Origin: Nemania diffusa
Taxonomy: Eukaryota; Ascomycota; Sordariomycetes; Xylariales; Xylariaceae
DNA length: 64,000 nucleotides
Assembly: GCA_038501195.1 (NCBI GenBank)
Contig: JBBPUQ010000002.1
Location: forward strand, 4,278,001-4,342,000
Direction: 5' to 3'
Position numbers and translations under genes: made by a program. The number at the start of each line of letters is the position of its first letter. Within the stretch, counting starts at the first letter, position 1. Below are positions 45,677 through 56,841 of the stretch, one piece after another. The notes under the pieces are model-generated. The model saw only the letters and a list, made by a program, of their open reading frames with translations. It was not told the DNA's origin and made no database searches.

Positions 45677-46760
45677 TTAAGCAAGATAGCTCCTCCAGCC
45701 CCAGTACACTGCGGCGACAGTCCCTAGTACCATCGCCCATCTCTTTAGACCTGTGCGAATTTCGCTTCTAAAAATCTCCTCCATAGCTTTAGAGTCGTTA
45801 GAGCGTGGGAAATCGATGCCCTTTGGCACCTCACAGCCAAGTGCCTTGCACTGTAAAATTCAAGTCAGCTCCCGCCATCTCGAGTGTTGGAAGTGTTTCT
45901 GAAGCATGAAAAGTTTCTAAGACACCCACACGAGGGTGTCCGTGGCTCCAGAAATGTCTAGAATAGGGAAACAAGAATAATTTTAGGAATTGCTCACCAA
46001 GGGTTCCCAGCCGTCTCTAACATCAAAGAATACAAGCTTCTCTGGGGGCACGTGCTCCTTAAGGAATGCAAGATGTCTCTCCCACACTTGGCCCTCTTGT
46101 GCACCGCCTGCCGCCCTTCTTGACGGGAATACCTCGCCCCAGCGGCCATCGCGCATCGCAGACGTCCAAGTACTAAAGTGACGCATCTAGGGAAATCAAA
46201 AGTTAGCAGACGCTTCCTCATGGAGCGAAGCGGGGACGTCTCGTTACAACAAGAAAAGAGCTACTGCTGTCGACATCTCACAACATGGGCCAATAATTGG
46301 ATGTAATAAATTATCTTACCGGATTGTTGAACATTAGCACGAAACCAAAGAACCAAACTTGGGCGTTGCTAGCTGTCTTGTCGAGCGACTCGGCCCATTT
46401 GTCCGAATCTCGGACCGTGCAGATGACCTTGGCATCCGGGTATAGCCTCATCAACTCGGGGACAAAGACACAAGCCGGTGTGTCCGTGACTGCCACATAG
46501 CCGTCCATAAGTTGCGACAACTCCTTCATTACGAATGCATCGTCTTCAGCGCTGCGGATTGGCGTGTGCTTTAATATCCTCGTCCAGGTTTTGATGTTGT
46601 AGCTCTCGCCCTTGCTAATTTGCGTGCCGCAATGATGTACGGGGCCGTCGAGGAGGATCGAAAGGGCTTGGCTGAACGATGTCGTCCCAGTCCGGGGTAG
46701 CCCGGCTCCGATAACCTGAAGTGTCTTCCCGGGCTGGGGTCTAGACGCTTCTTGACCCAT
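45677..46760 (-). CDS. Sulfotransferase-family P-loop protein with myristoylation-like N-terminus
   Basis: Exons are 46760-46320, 46186-45998 and 45850-45677 (804 nt, 267 aa); introns are 133 and 147 nt, and both junctions fall between codons. VIGAGLPRTGTTSFSQAL (residues 16-33) is the 5'-phosphosulfate-binding loop, and AKVICTVRDSDKW matches the 3'-phosphate-binding strand of the Sulfotransfer_4 family common in fungi. DGWEPLCKALGCEVPKG and FPRSNDS are family-typical near the end. The protein ends with a hydrophobic aromatic helix (WAMVLGTVAAVYWGW), probably membrane-associated. The N-terminus MGQEASRP fits a GxxxS myristoylation signal. Substrates of this family are largely unknown, and many fungal copies are simply annotated as NAD-dependent epimerase or P-loop proteins. 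Confidence 0.85.
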
Positions 46761-49700
46761 ATTTGCGGTATTGAAAAGAGAGTTGCTCGATATATCAGAC
46801 TTGGAAGAGGACGTATCGAGTGTTGAGGTGAGTTGGTCTCTAGGCGTGGCTAGTTCGAGTCGTTAGAAGCGTCGCTGAAAATAGAAGATCTTTTGGGACC
46901 AGTCTAACATACAATCATTGAATAAGCAGGGCAGATAGCAAGACTTTATAGGATTCTATGTATGGCATATTCATAAATATGCAGATAAGCTCTCTTACTA
47001 AAGCTCTAACACCGTAGGATATGGATGTGTGTGTTCTGATTACGCAAAGTCACTTGAAGCGACTTCGCTCCCTTGCAAAACAGATAGACCCCAGCACAGA
47101 TAAGTATGTATATGGAATAATACATTACACAAACTTCATGTTGTCATCCCTGCCCCCAAAGTTGTCATTGGACAAGCGGATTCCGTATAGTCTAGAGTGC
47201 CAAGCGTAAGCACAGATGCATGAAGTGCCGAACTACTGTACTAATATCTTGACCTTCTGTTTTCACTAAGGAATCGAGCCACTAGCATAGATAAAAGGGC
47301 TCTCTTGCCGCCTGCTGTGACATTCGAAACGTGTTTCATGTAACCTGCTTTGATTATGTAGATTTACTGTAACCTGTGTTAGTATCTACAATACGTTGAT
47401 ATGACTAAGTATGTCCGCTTTACTTAGACTCCTTTTGAGATGTACTCGAAAGCTTGCAGAGGTCGCAGAATCCTTATGAGCTTACTCAGTACCGTGGTAA
47501 TTCTCAATTGGTAAAACCGACGAAGGATCAGACAAGGAACGTCATGCTTCCAAGGCGGGCGGGCCGTAGGGCACTGCCGCGAAAGACTACCATAAAATCC
47601 ATTAAGAGGCACCTTAGCGTGGCGCAATTTAAGTATTAGTACACTGTGCCATCAAAGAAGGTCGAGTCTACGCTCAAGCCATCGGGCATGAGTTAACTGA
47701 TCGATAGTGCATCGTTTTCATCTTCGTAGCCTGTGTTATATCGTCCCTCATTGTTATTATAAAATAGGAGTCTCCTCGGCAATGGGTAGAGGTGCAAATA
47801 AAGCTCCGTAATAAAGGCTATTATCCTATCCACCTATGGGGTATTTGAGAAAAAAAACCCCCGTTGCAAGATGCAGTGATCGACAGCTGCTGTTTTAAGC
47901 CCCTAACTGATCGACAACGTTAGTGTACGAGCGTCATGTTTGTGCTATTCTTCGTCTGCGCTAAATGAATTGCTAATACGTTAATTGAATTCGGTATTAC
48001 ACTAGACGGGCATTGAGTCTGGGCACGTTTTCCCTTGCCGTAAAGCGTTTTCTAGGAGTTGGGCGTATCGACGTACCTAATCTGCTCGTACTTGGATTGG
48101 TGGATATATGGATATACGGGACCGACATATTGAGTATCTAGCTATGTACATAATACTTTAGATAGGTTTACGACGTTTTAGAGAAGGGAATGGTTTTTTA
48201 AGCAGATTGCTAGTTTAACTTCTTGCGTGTCTACAGTAGAAATGAGTATTTAATGAACAAACATATAGTGCTGATAAGTTCAATGAAATATTCTGCGTAA
48301 ACAATGTTTATCATGCCCTGGAAGATCATCAACCATTTGTATTAGCATATTGTGGTATATAATGTCATTGTGATTACAGTACATACCTACTGTACCATAC
48401 CACCAGTTTTAATAGAGGATGGGTAGGTATCGCGATTTTCGGCTTATCCTATGTAAGAGGTGCGTACGGAATTGCTCACCTTGTGTTAAGGTTTAGCAAC
48501 TATGCTGTGATATTGTTGTCAGATTGCAACATTTGATGAGTGGCGCACTATGATAGATTTGTCAATTCATTGGCGTTAGTACGCTATTAGATTAGGCCAA
48601 TACGCTAATACGTGACCTCTTAGTACTTACGAAATCAGCCCGTACGGCGTAGACTTTAATTCTGAAAAAAAGCCATCTATCTATCTAGACAAGTTGACCC
48701 GGGCGGAGGGAGACATAATTAATGCCTCGGGATATCGCGTGGCCGACATGCACGATCCTATACTTTATGAGAAGGGTAGAATCTGGTACAGTGTCCGTAG
48801 TAGAACTTGCTATTTGACACATGAGCAACAGTTTGCATCATTTCAAACTAACACTGAATCTATTTGAATAATCGAATAGGTAGACGTTAAAGTAACGTTT
48901 ATGGCTTAGATAATAAACAATAGATTTGTTACTATTTGACTCAGTGCCTGTGATTATGTTCAAGTTGTTACATGGCAATGCTTATATCCCTTTAAGTATG
49001 AGTATGCATATAACAGGTACTCTAATCGGATTAGAATATAATGCTTAAATAATATTTAACTAATGTATGCATATTATGTAACTACCTACCTACCTACATA
49101 CAAAGTACCTGTCTAGGTACTACCTAGACTATCAAAATAGGCTCGGGCAGATCGGGGTAAGAGCATGCCCGAGTCGGTGGGATGCTAGCCGATGTGCAGG
49201 GCAGATGCCAATACCTTGGTACGAAACCAACTCCTAGCCGTCGCTCTACACAGACGACTTTACTGATTGCTCCTATTTTCTTAGAACTTAGTTTCGTGTC
49301 AGGCTACAATTTTGAATACAACGCAGCTCATGCAATGTCGTCGCCTATGGCTTCATTTTACCGCGTAAAACTAAGATATTCAAAGAAGCTAGAGCTATTA
49401 TCTTTGTGGCCATCATGAATTCAAGCCGGACTACATACCCAGACTCCGGAACTCATGCATTGGCGTGCTGCATACTTGGTCCGGAGGTGCTCAATCAGGT
49501 ACTTCGGGTGGGAATACGAGTTATGAGTTATATGTCTCGGACGTAGAGTCGATATAGTGCACGCTGTAGCGAGCTGACAAGGTGTTAAGTATCGGGCTGA
49601 ATTATAGCATGATGCACTGGTCATTTTAGTTCATGCACTCAGTAACCTGATTCGTTAGACAACATCATGAAATCATTTATTGTCTGTATACCTATCTGAG

Positions 49701-50847
49701 GATATCGTACGTGTTAGGCGTACACTTTTTCAGCTAAGTAAGTGTACATAGGCAAAGGCGCATGCGCTTAATGGTATAACCATTTTCAGTCTAGGGTAAG
49801 TACACGGTAGTGCATCTCAAGCTCCATCCCATTACCAAATATGCTACAATAGGTAGGTTACGTACCTAGGGTATACTTGCCAAGGTGATATTACTGGACC
49901 GGGCGATCCGTAGGGTCGAGACCGGTATGTACTGCGACCTGCCGGCATCATTTGTGGCTTACTTGTACATCTCGTTTCCACTTGCCGTCTTTTGTCGAGT
50001 GGTGACACGGGTACCAAGATCCTCACCCGTTCCAGCTACATGGGTTGATCGTTGAGGTAGGTATTAAGTATCTAAAGCAGCAAGAAGAAGGAGGAGAGGA
50101 CAGACATACATGAGAAAGCAAACTGCCTATTATATAGATATTCTACGTATTCTCTATCAGGATTAGGTAGGTACTATGTAGGTAGCATGTGTTCACTCAT
50201 TATGTTTGCTTTATCCAATCTATCTCTGTAATTGAACCCAAGTATACTCACACCTCTTCCTGCTACAGTAATACCATTTCTTTCCCCGTTGTGACGACGC
50301 GTACTCTCCCACCCTACTACCTAGTAACACGCAAGTAATATGTAAAGGATGGAGGATGAAGGATGGTAGTAATGGTGGTGGTGGTGTTGGACAAACAAGC
50401 CTAGATAGGACATTGACTCTCCGACCACTCATCTGAGCGAGCTGGCTGTGTCTTATGTCTTATTTATCATCTTACCTGCTATATATGTCCGTGTGCGCAT
50501 TCGGCTGATCAGCCGCTGCCGACTGTTTCAATCCCGCCATTGTTTCTTTTCTCGTCCGCGGCGAAACCCGCATTCGACCCCGTCACTGACCTTGTTTCTA
50601 TAAACTCTCCCCCTCCATGCTCCATGCTCCATGCTCCATGCTCCATGCTCCATGTCTCTGAAGTAAGATGACCCCTCCTCCCACACCACATCCCTAGATC
50701 CCCAGATCCCCCACACCCTCCCCGACTGTTCTCGTCAACGAGCCTCCCGTATACCGACCAGATGACTCCCCGCCACACTCTGCGTCTCACGGGGACACTC
50801 GCTCAAATACTCCCGTCATCGGGACACCAGACTGATCATCATCAATC
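46761..50847. other. 4.1-kb gene-poor region
   Basis: No gene could be supported. The DNA from 47640 to 49130 is moderately A+T-rich with many stops in all frames. TACCTA repeats occur at 49083-49130. The last 300 bases before the next gene are C/T-rich and look like a leader containing a 7-bp minisatellite. Confidence 0.5.
50613..50654. repeat. 7-bp minisatellite (CTCCATG)6
   Basis: Six perfect tandem CTCCATG units begin about 235 bp upstream of the metallo-beta-lactamase-like start codon. Each unit contains an ATG on the plus strand. Confidence 0.95.
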
Positions 50848-52623
50848 ATGGCGTTGACACTGAAGCACCTCAACTCCGACGCCTCTTTTCTGCTCTCCTT
50901 CGAGCCAGTCATACCCGAATCCCTAGCGGACTCGGTGACCCCACGTCCGTATACCGTTCTGCTGGATCCGTGGATCACCGGCCCGTCGACCATATTCCAT
51001 CCCCGTCTCTCCATCACTTCACATAAGTATCCCGCCTGCATCTCATCGCTTGCGGAATTAACGCCGCCTCCCGATCTCGTCATCATCAGCCATCACAAGC
51101 CCGACCACTGCCATGAGGCTACATTGCGCCAGTTGCCCGCGAACGGGAAGACGCTGATTCTTGCTGAGCCCGCATCCGCACGCCTCATCAGGAGCTGGAA
51201 ACACTTCGACAAGAAGAATATCCGCGCCATCCCGCGATGGGAAGACCCGCGGGTAACGGGCAAGGAGTCCGTGGTACGAATTCCAGTTCCAGCTCTGCAA
51301 CCAGGTAGCGGTCGGGAGGGTGAAATCACCGTCGCCTTTATTCCCCAAAAGCGTGATCTTGCCGGTCTACATGGCGCCATCGGTATTACATATAAAGCAC
51401 CGACTGCGCATGACCCAACCAACCAAGTATCCCTAGTCAAGGTCCTCACGCCTCCTTCGACGCCACCAGAATCGCATGTGCCGACATCTAACGGCGCCGC
51501 AATAAAGCCACCCGTCAAGGCACCGGTGGGAGACACGTTCCTACTACCCCCAACGCCGCCTGTCTCCCCCATCACGCCCATCTCGCCGAGCTCTTTGCGA
51601 TCCATCCGCTCTGCTTCTACACTGATTGCATCACCAACACTATCTCTTTATAACCCCAGCTTCCGCCCATCAACCTCTTCTCATAACGAAAAGGCCTTAC
51701 CACCTAGCGCCTTTAGTCTCAGCCGGCCAATCTCGTTGATTTTCTCTCCTCATGGGATACAGTACAACTGTCTTGCACATTACGCGACATCCCACCTTGT
51801 CGCCGAGGCAGCGTTACCGCTGACGGCACTTCTTCATTGCATGGACAGCATCAGCAATCCCTGGTGGCTCGGCGGAAATATCTGCGCCGGCGTGCCATTT
51901 GGCGCCGAGATCGCCTCGAAGCTGGGGGCGCGGCTGTGGATAAGCGCACACGATGGGGAGAAAGACGTCCGGGGGCTGGCAACAGCACTGCTTAAGACTT
52001 ACCGGTGGAACGATGAAGAGATCGAAAGCGTTCTCGATTCTCGAGCCAGTGGTGTTTCCGGAAATGATCACAAAACAGGCCAGGACAGCGCTGAGGACAA
52101 ACCCAAAGGAGCGCGAAAGTCTAATACTGAAATCCTGCGCCTAAAATGCGGCGAAGAGATTCTCGTCTCCGGAACAGGACAGTTGTGGCGCACCACTGCT
52201 TCCGATGGTGATATCCAATCGACTCCGAACCTCGCCAAGGCAATCGGCGTTCCTCCACCGCCGACAATTATGGCAGCGCCAACTGGGCTTAAGCAGAAAG
52301 GACAGAAAGGAAAGCACAGCAAAAAAACGCCGGAGATGCCAGTGCTACCCAAAGTCCAGGATGGCATGTCACCGAAGAAGCTCGCGATCTATAAGGCTTT
52401 GAAGACCATGGACTTGATCAGGCCATCGCCGAGGCTGGTTTTAGAGCAACATGTCACGAGCAACCTAGCCTCTACTTTGCAAGACCCAAAAGTTTTGCCT
52501 ATTCAGAGTTTGGCCGAAATCAAAACCGAAAAGGCCGCAGAGGTCTCGGTGGTTGACGGCACCGTACCCAAGAGCGATCCAAGTGATGCGGCGTTGTCGA
52601 CGAGGTTGGAGATACCTACTTAG
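50848..52623 (+). CDS. Metallo-beta-lactamase-fold protein with degenerate metal motif
   Basis: A single frame of 591 aa starts MALTLKHLNSDASFLLSFEP. The N-terminal part has the MBL-fold pattern: YTVLLDPWITGPS, then PPDLVIISHHKPDHCHEATLRQL. The usual HxHxDH is here H82-H83-K84-P85-D86-H87, so one metal-ligand His is a Lys. GKTLILAEPASARLIRSW and ITVAFIPQ continue the fold. A Pro/Ser-rich insert (about residues 205-285) interrupts it, after which SRPISLIFSPHGIQYN, LTALLHCMDSISNPWWLGGNICAG and ARLWISAHDGEKDVRG complete the second half. The C-terminal ~200 residues are charged and less ordered. MBL-fold proteins are mostly hydrolases; substrate and activity are unknown here, and metal binding may be altered. 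Confidence 0.82.
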   Translation: MALTLKHLNSDASFLLSFEPVIPESLADSVTPRPYTVLLDPWITGPSTIFHPRLSITSHKYPACISSLAELTPPPDLVIISHHKPDHCHEATLRQLPANGKTLILAEPASARLIRSWKHFDKKNIRAIPRWEDPRVTGKESVVRIPVPALQPGSGREGEITVAFIPQKRDLAGLHGAIGITYKAPTAHDPTNQVSLVKVLTPPSTPPESHVPTSNGAAIKPPVKAPVGDTFLLPPTPPVSPITPISPSSLRSIRSASTLIASPTLSLYNPSFRPSTSSHNEKALPPSAFSLSRPISLIFSPHGIQYNCLAHYATSHLVAEAALPLTALLHCMDSISNPWWLGGNICAGVPFGAEIASKLGARLWISAHDGEKDVRGLATALLKTYRWNDEEIESVLDSRASGVSGNDHKTGQDSAEDKPKGARKSNTEILRLKCGEEILVSGTGQLWRTTASDGDIQSTPNLAKAIGVPPPPTIMAAPTGLKQKGQKGKHSKKTPEMPVLPKVQDGMSPKKLAIYKALKTMDLIRPSPRLVLEQHVTSNLASTLQDPKVLPIQSLAEIKTEKAAEVSVVDGTVPKSDPSDAALSTRLEIPT

Positions 52624-53548
52624 TTATGGGACATCATGGAGTGATAAAAGCCAGCACAACTACCGCCTTCGGTCAGAAATTTGGACGCTCTTTCATCTTC
52701 ATTTTTCTTTGTTCTTATGTCCAATCATGGAGAAACCTGGGCAGTGAGACATTAGCACAATCCACACACACGGCGTAGTTACACATGGCAAGGGGCGACA
52801 AAGGGAAATCAATGGGCACAGTTTACTTATACCAATCGCAGACGGCACAGAAAAGGAGTTGGGGTTTATGTTTGGTGGCTTGTATTTACAGCCACTACGT
52901 TCTTTTGGGCGTTCGGGGCGTATACAACCAAGTGGATAGAAACTTGATGAATAACTGGATGTTTCTTTACGGCAAGCAACAAGAATAGATTATGTGTGAC
53001 TGTCCCACTCACAGTATTCATGGACACAAATAGCTACTTGCATACTACAGTAGTTGTTAAGGGCAAAATGGAAATCATATTCCAAGCACCATGAAATACC
53101 TTCCCACACGTGCGCCAGGGATGGCCGTAAGACTTGATAAACCTTTGCTTCCTTCCAAACCCATATGGGTATTGATCTAGCTAATCTGAAAGCCTATCCT
53201 GCTCGACAGGAATATGAATCTAGTATGGATGCGCTCACAATCTTATGAGTCCTCTCTATCGTATGTCATTCCTACTTGTCTTATTTGTTCATTATCATCA
53301 TCCTCCCTTGAAGATGGCGGGTATCTATAGCGGTATCTCGGCGTATTCCAGATCCTAAGGCAGGCTTTCCAGTTCGTCATAAACGCGCAACCCTCAGTGG
53401 TGTCCTGACCACCATAATTGCAAATCCAAAATCCAAACCTGATTGATCCCTGAACTCTCTAAGTACGGCTGTCTGAGTGCAATCGTCTTGAGAACCAAGT
53501 TTCGTTCTAGAGGTAGTAGAGCAACCAGGCTCGTGGACGGGACCATGT
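52624..53548. other. Convergent intergenic region
   Basis: 0.9 kb between the 3' ends of the MBL-like and penta-EF-hand genes. No coding signal is visible beyond a 67-codon frame at 52785-52988 without motif. Confidence 0.5.
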
Positions 53549-54988
53549 TTACTTGAGCTGCTTTAGGATCTCGGTAAGGAAGTCCTCAAACCCTAACGTG
53601 ATATAGCCGTCGCGATCGTCATCGTACTTCTTGAAAACATCGGTCATGCGCTTGAGGCTGATGCACGCCTGAACGAAGAGATCGAAGCTCATGACGCCCT
53701 CGCCGCGCTTGTCGTAGGTGTGGAACAACAGCTCTACAAAACCGGGGCTTAGGCGGTAGCGAAAGGCTACAAGTGCGTTGGTGAATTCGTCGAGGCTGAT
53801 ATTTCCGGAACGATCAGCGTCGAACCTGTCGAATAGTGTCCTCCATGAGGCGAGGAAGGACCACAACCCGCAGAACTCATCAAACCCGATTGTACCTGAT
53901 CGGTCACTGTCGAACATTCTAATCATCATCCGCACCGTCTGTGGGTCGAAAGCTGTCCAGTCACCGTTGACTAGCGCCGCCGAGAGTTCGCGCTCCGAGA
54001 GCTGTCCCGTGCCTGTTGTAGGTGGTCACCATAGTTAGCGCTGGATGATACTACATGGTCTTCTAAGATCTGATAAGAGGCTACGTGTATCCGTTGGCCC
54101 GGGTGGTCGCATGTGCATAGGCGAGCTACCGAGGCCATTCTATATAGATAGACTCGATATGTCTCGTCCTGCGCGCACCCCTCATTGTGTGCAGATGATA
54201 TGCTTGATATATCATCCGGCGCATGTACCCGCGAGAAGCAGCTAGACAGTGAGGGGGGACATGTCTACAATAGACACCAAACTTACCATCTTTATCTACG
54301 GCACGAAACAACGGCAAGAGGCTAGGATCGGCGCCGTTATCTTGGGCTACGGGCGAAGGCGGGGGTCTGTTCGAAGCAGGTGGCCGGTTGTGCGCCAATG
54401 GGCGCTGGCCAGTAGCCTGGGGCGGCGGCGACATTGGCGAGTGCGACATGGAGCTGTAATGTGACTGGGACTGGGGCCGATAACTCGACTCTTGCCTTCG
54501 GCTCGGATAAGTCTCGTGGCGGGAGGGCCCTGGGACTGGAACTGGGGGCTGCGGTTTGGAATGATAGTGCGAGGGCGCAGGTCTGGAGCTGCCTTTCTGT
54601 AGATTGGGGAGTTTAAGTGTCAGCTGTGTCGCGTGAAGAACTTGAGCTAAAATTGCTTTACGACAAGGTGTAGGGTGTAGATATAAGATGTAATAAATGC
54701 CGTTACTGCTGCGGATGTTGCTGAGGAAAGGGAATGAATGAAGTTTGCTTCCAAAGCACACGCACCTGTTCCGGCTCTGCGAACCTGCCGAGAGAGATGT
54801 TTGTTAGCCTAGTGTTTGATCACCAACATGCATTCTCTCTTGTTTGGCATGAAAGAGGGGATGGCACTACCAGTACCTATGGCCTATGGCGTAGGTATGG
54901 TGTTGGTGGGGTCATGAGATTCCCATCTAGTAGGTATTGGGACTCACCTTGGCAGTTCATCCGGGTTGTATGACCGATTGTACGCCAT
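53549..54988 (-). CDS. pef1: Penta-EF-hand calcium-binding protein (PEF1/ALG-2/peflin type)
   Basis: Exons are 54988-54948, 54784-54766 (19 nt), 54596-54287 and 54012-53549 (834 nt, 277 aa); introns are 163, 169 and 274 nt. The N-terminus is MAYNRSYNPDELPRFAEPEQ, then a Pro/Ser/Gln-rich disordered region to about residue 110. Five EF-hands follow: VDKDGTGQLSERE, FDSDRSGTIGFDEF, FDADRSGNISLDEF, YDKRGEGVMSFDLF and YDDDRDGYITLGFEDF. Loops 1, 2, 3 and 5 keep most acidic ligands; loop 4 looks degraded. This is the peflin/ALG-2/yeast Pef1 architecture, calcium sensors that dimerise and act in membrane traffic and bud or cation homeostasis. The short exon 2 and exon 1 are inferred from splice signals and frame; the last exon and the EF-hands are certain. 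Confidence 0.88.
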
Positions 54989-56841
54989 CTTAGTTCTTAG
55001 TTAGGTCTGTTCTGTTCTCTGCTGCTTTCCTCGATAGAAGACAAGACAGGAAAAGAAGTACGCGGAAGCAAGCTCAAGCTGCAATTATCAACAGACGAAC
55101 AAAGCGGTCGCTGGTCAGGGTTTAGTCAGGTGGGCGCAAAGAAAAAGAGATTGATCGTTCTGCTTATCATGGCTCGTGTGTAGAGAGTTTGATGAGGAGG
55201 GATGTGTTGTTTTATTATTGTGAGAGAGGGGTCAGCTGCATGACCGGGACCTTCCTCCTACTGCATGCAGGTAAGTAGGCAGGTATACCTACTTAGGGCA
55301 TCTGATAGAGAGGACTGCTCGGCGAACAGCATGCCGCTAGCCGTCGTAGCGTAGCAGTTCTGCTGAGCAGGTGCGATACAGGAGACTGTACTCTGTAAAC
55401 CTAAATTTTAAATTTACCTCACTTAGGTAGCGTACTCACTCCCGGGTACCTGACCTACCTACACAGTACCTATTCTACATGGTTCAACCTTTCATTCTCA
55501 GCTGGTAGAGGTGTCCGCAGCCCTACCAGATAACTGCTATTTGTCGACAATTAAGAGAGCCTTAATCAATAGCCATAACAGGCAGACATTATTCCAGCCA
55601 ATCTTACTTGGTGTTAATGGTCTGAATCATCAGAACATACTGTACTGGCAATGGCCAACGCCACGATGATATGACGAGTAGGTACCTATGGCAGTGCCAA
55701 AAAACTTCATAGGTCGAGTAATCTAAAACGATGACCGAGCACCACGGACCACCTGCAGCCTGGAAGGGGTAGATTGGGGCGATGCCCTAACCGTTAACGC
55801 GTTGGGCAGAGAAGAAAAAGAAAGATGAGCTGAAGTCGACCTTAGTGCTCGCTACTTGCGCATACACAGGTAGATAAAAAGCTATGGCGCCTTACAAGGT
55901 TGACTACTATCTAGCTGGGGCTGTGTGTAGCTGAAGTCTTAATCGAGTCTATATAGACGATTGTCTAATCTGTTGTTCAAACAAGAGCGGTTAGCTCCCT
56001 GCGATTCGATAGCATGTTCGATAACATGCAGGTAAACGAATGGAGTGCGCATAGGGGAATGGAGTAAACGATGGAGTAAATGGAGTTCGGCATAAAAGTG
56101 GTCGTCTAGATCCGCAAAAACACCGACCAAAGCCCCCATGCAGGATGCATCCAAGATGACCAAGACGAGATTCGGGCGTCGCGGCTGGGCTGAGCGCATC
56201 TCTTGGCTTGGCTTCGCCTCAGCACCCCGCGAGCCTATCTATGTGCTCTATGCGCAATCCCCGTCGGTATAAAAAGAGCCTCATCCCGTGCTTAGTCGTA
56301 CCTGTTCTACGCACCAGTGGAGTCTAGTACAGTCTATCTAGTACCTATCTCCATGTGGCAAGACCCGGACCAACTGCTCACCTAATGACATGAATCGTGA
56401 ATCTTTACACGTACTTGTACAGTACAGAATGCCTTCGCCACGTGAGCCTTAGGCAGCCGTCGAAGACGCATGATAGGTAACGGTCCTGCTGCAAGTCATG
56501 GGAACCAAATCCCGGCAATGGCGGTATGGGACCCGAAATCCGGAGACGGCAGCACCCCCGTCCTCTCACCGTTGGTTGGGCGGTGACGTGATGCTTTACC
56601 GATGACCCAAATAAGCGTGCGGTAATGTGATTAGTATGCACGGCCGTCCCGCCGAGTTAAATCTCTTGGCACTGGGACATATCAAGGTACTGTAACCTAA
56701 CGGTATGTATTACTAATTGGGCATCTAAGTAAGTCACTCGAAGCCAAATGTGTCACATGCAGTTTCCGGGCCGGCAAATCACTTTTTTTTGTATCTTACT
56801 CACAAGTTCAGAATAATATTATCTATAATAGACGATTTACC
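54989..56841. other. Intergenic region between divergent genes
   Basis: 1.85 kb upstream of both the penta-EF-hand gene (-) and the ChaC gene (+). It contains TACCTA motifs at 55265-55300 and 55425-55475 and a small repeat of GGAGTAAA units near 56060-56095. No gene was supported. Confidence 0.5.
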
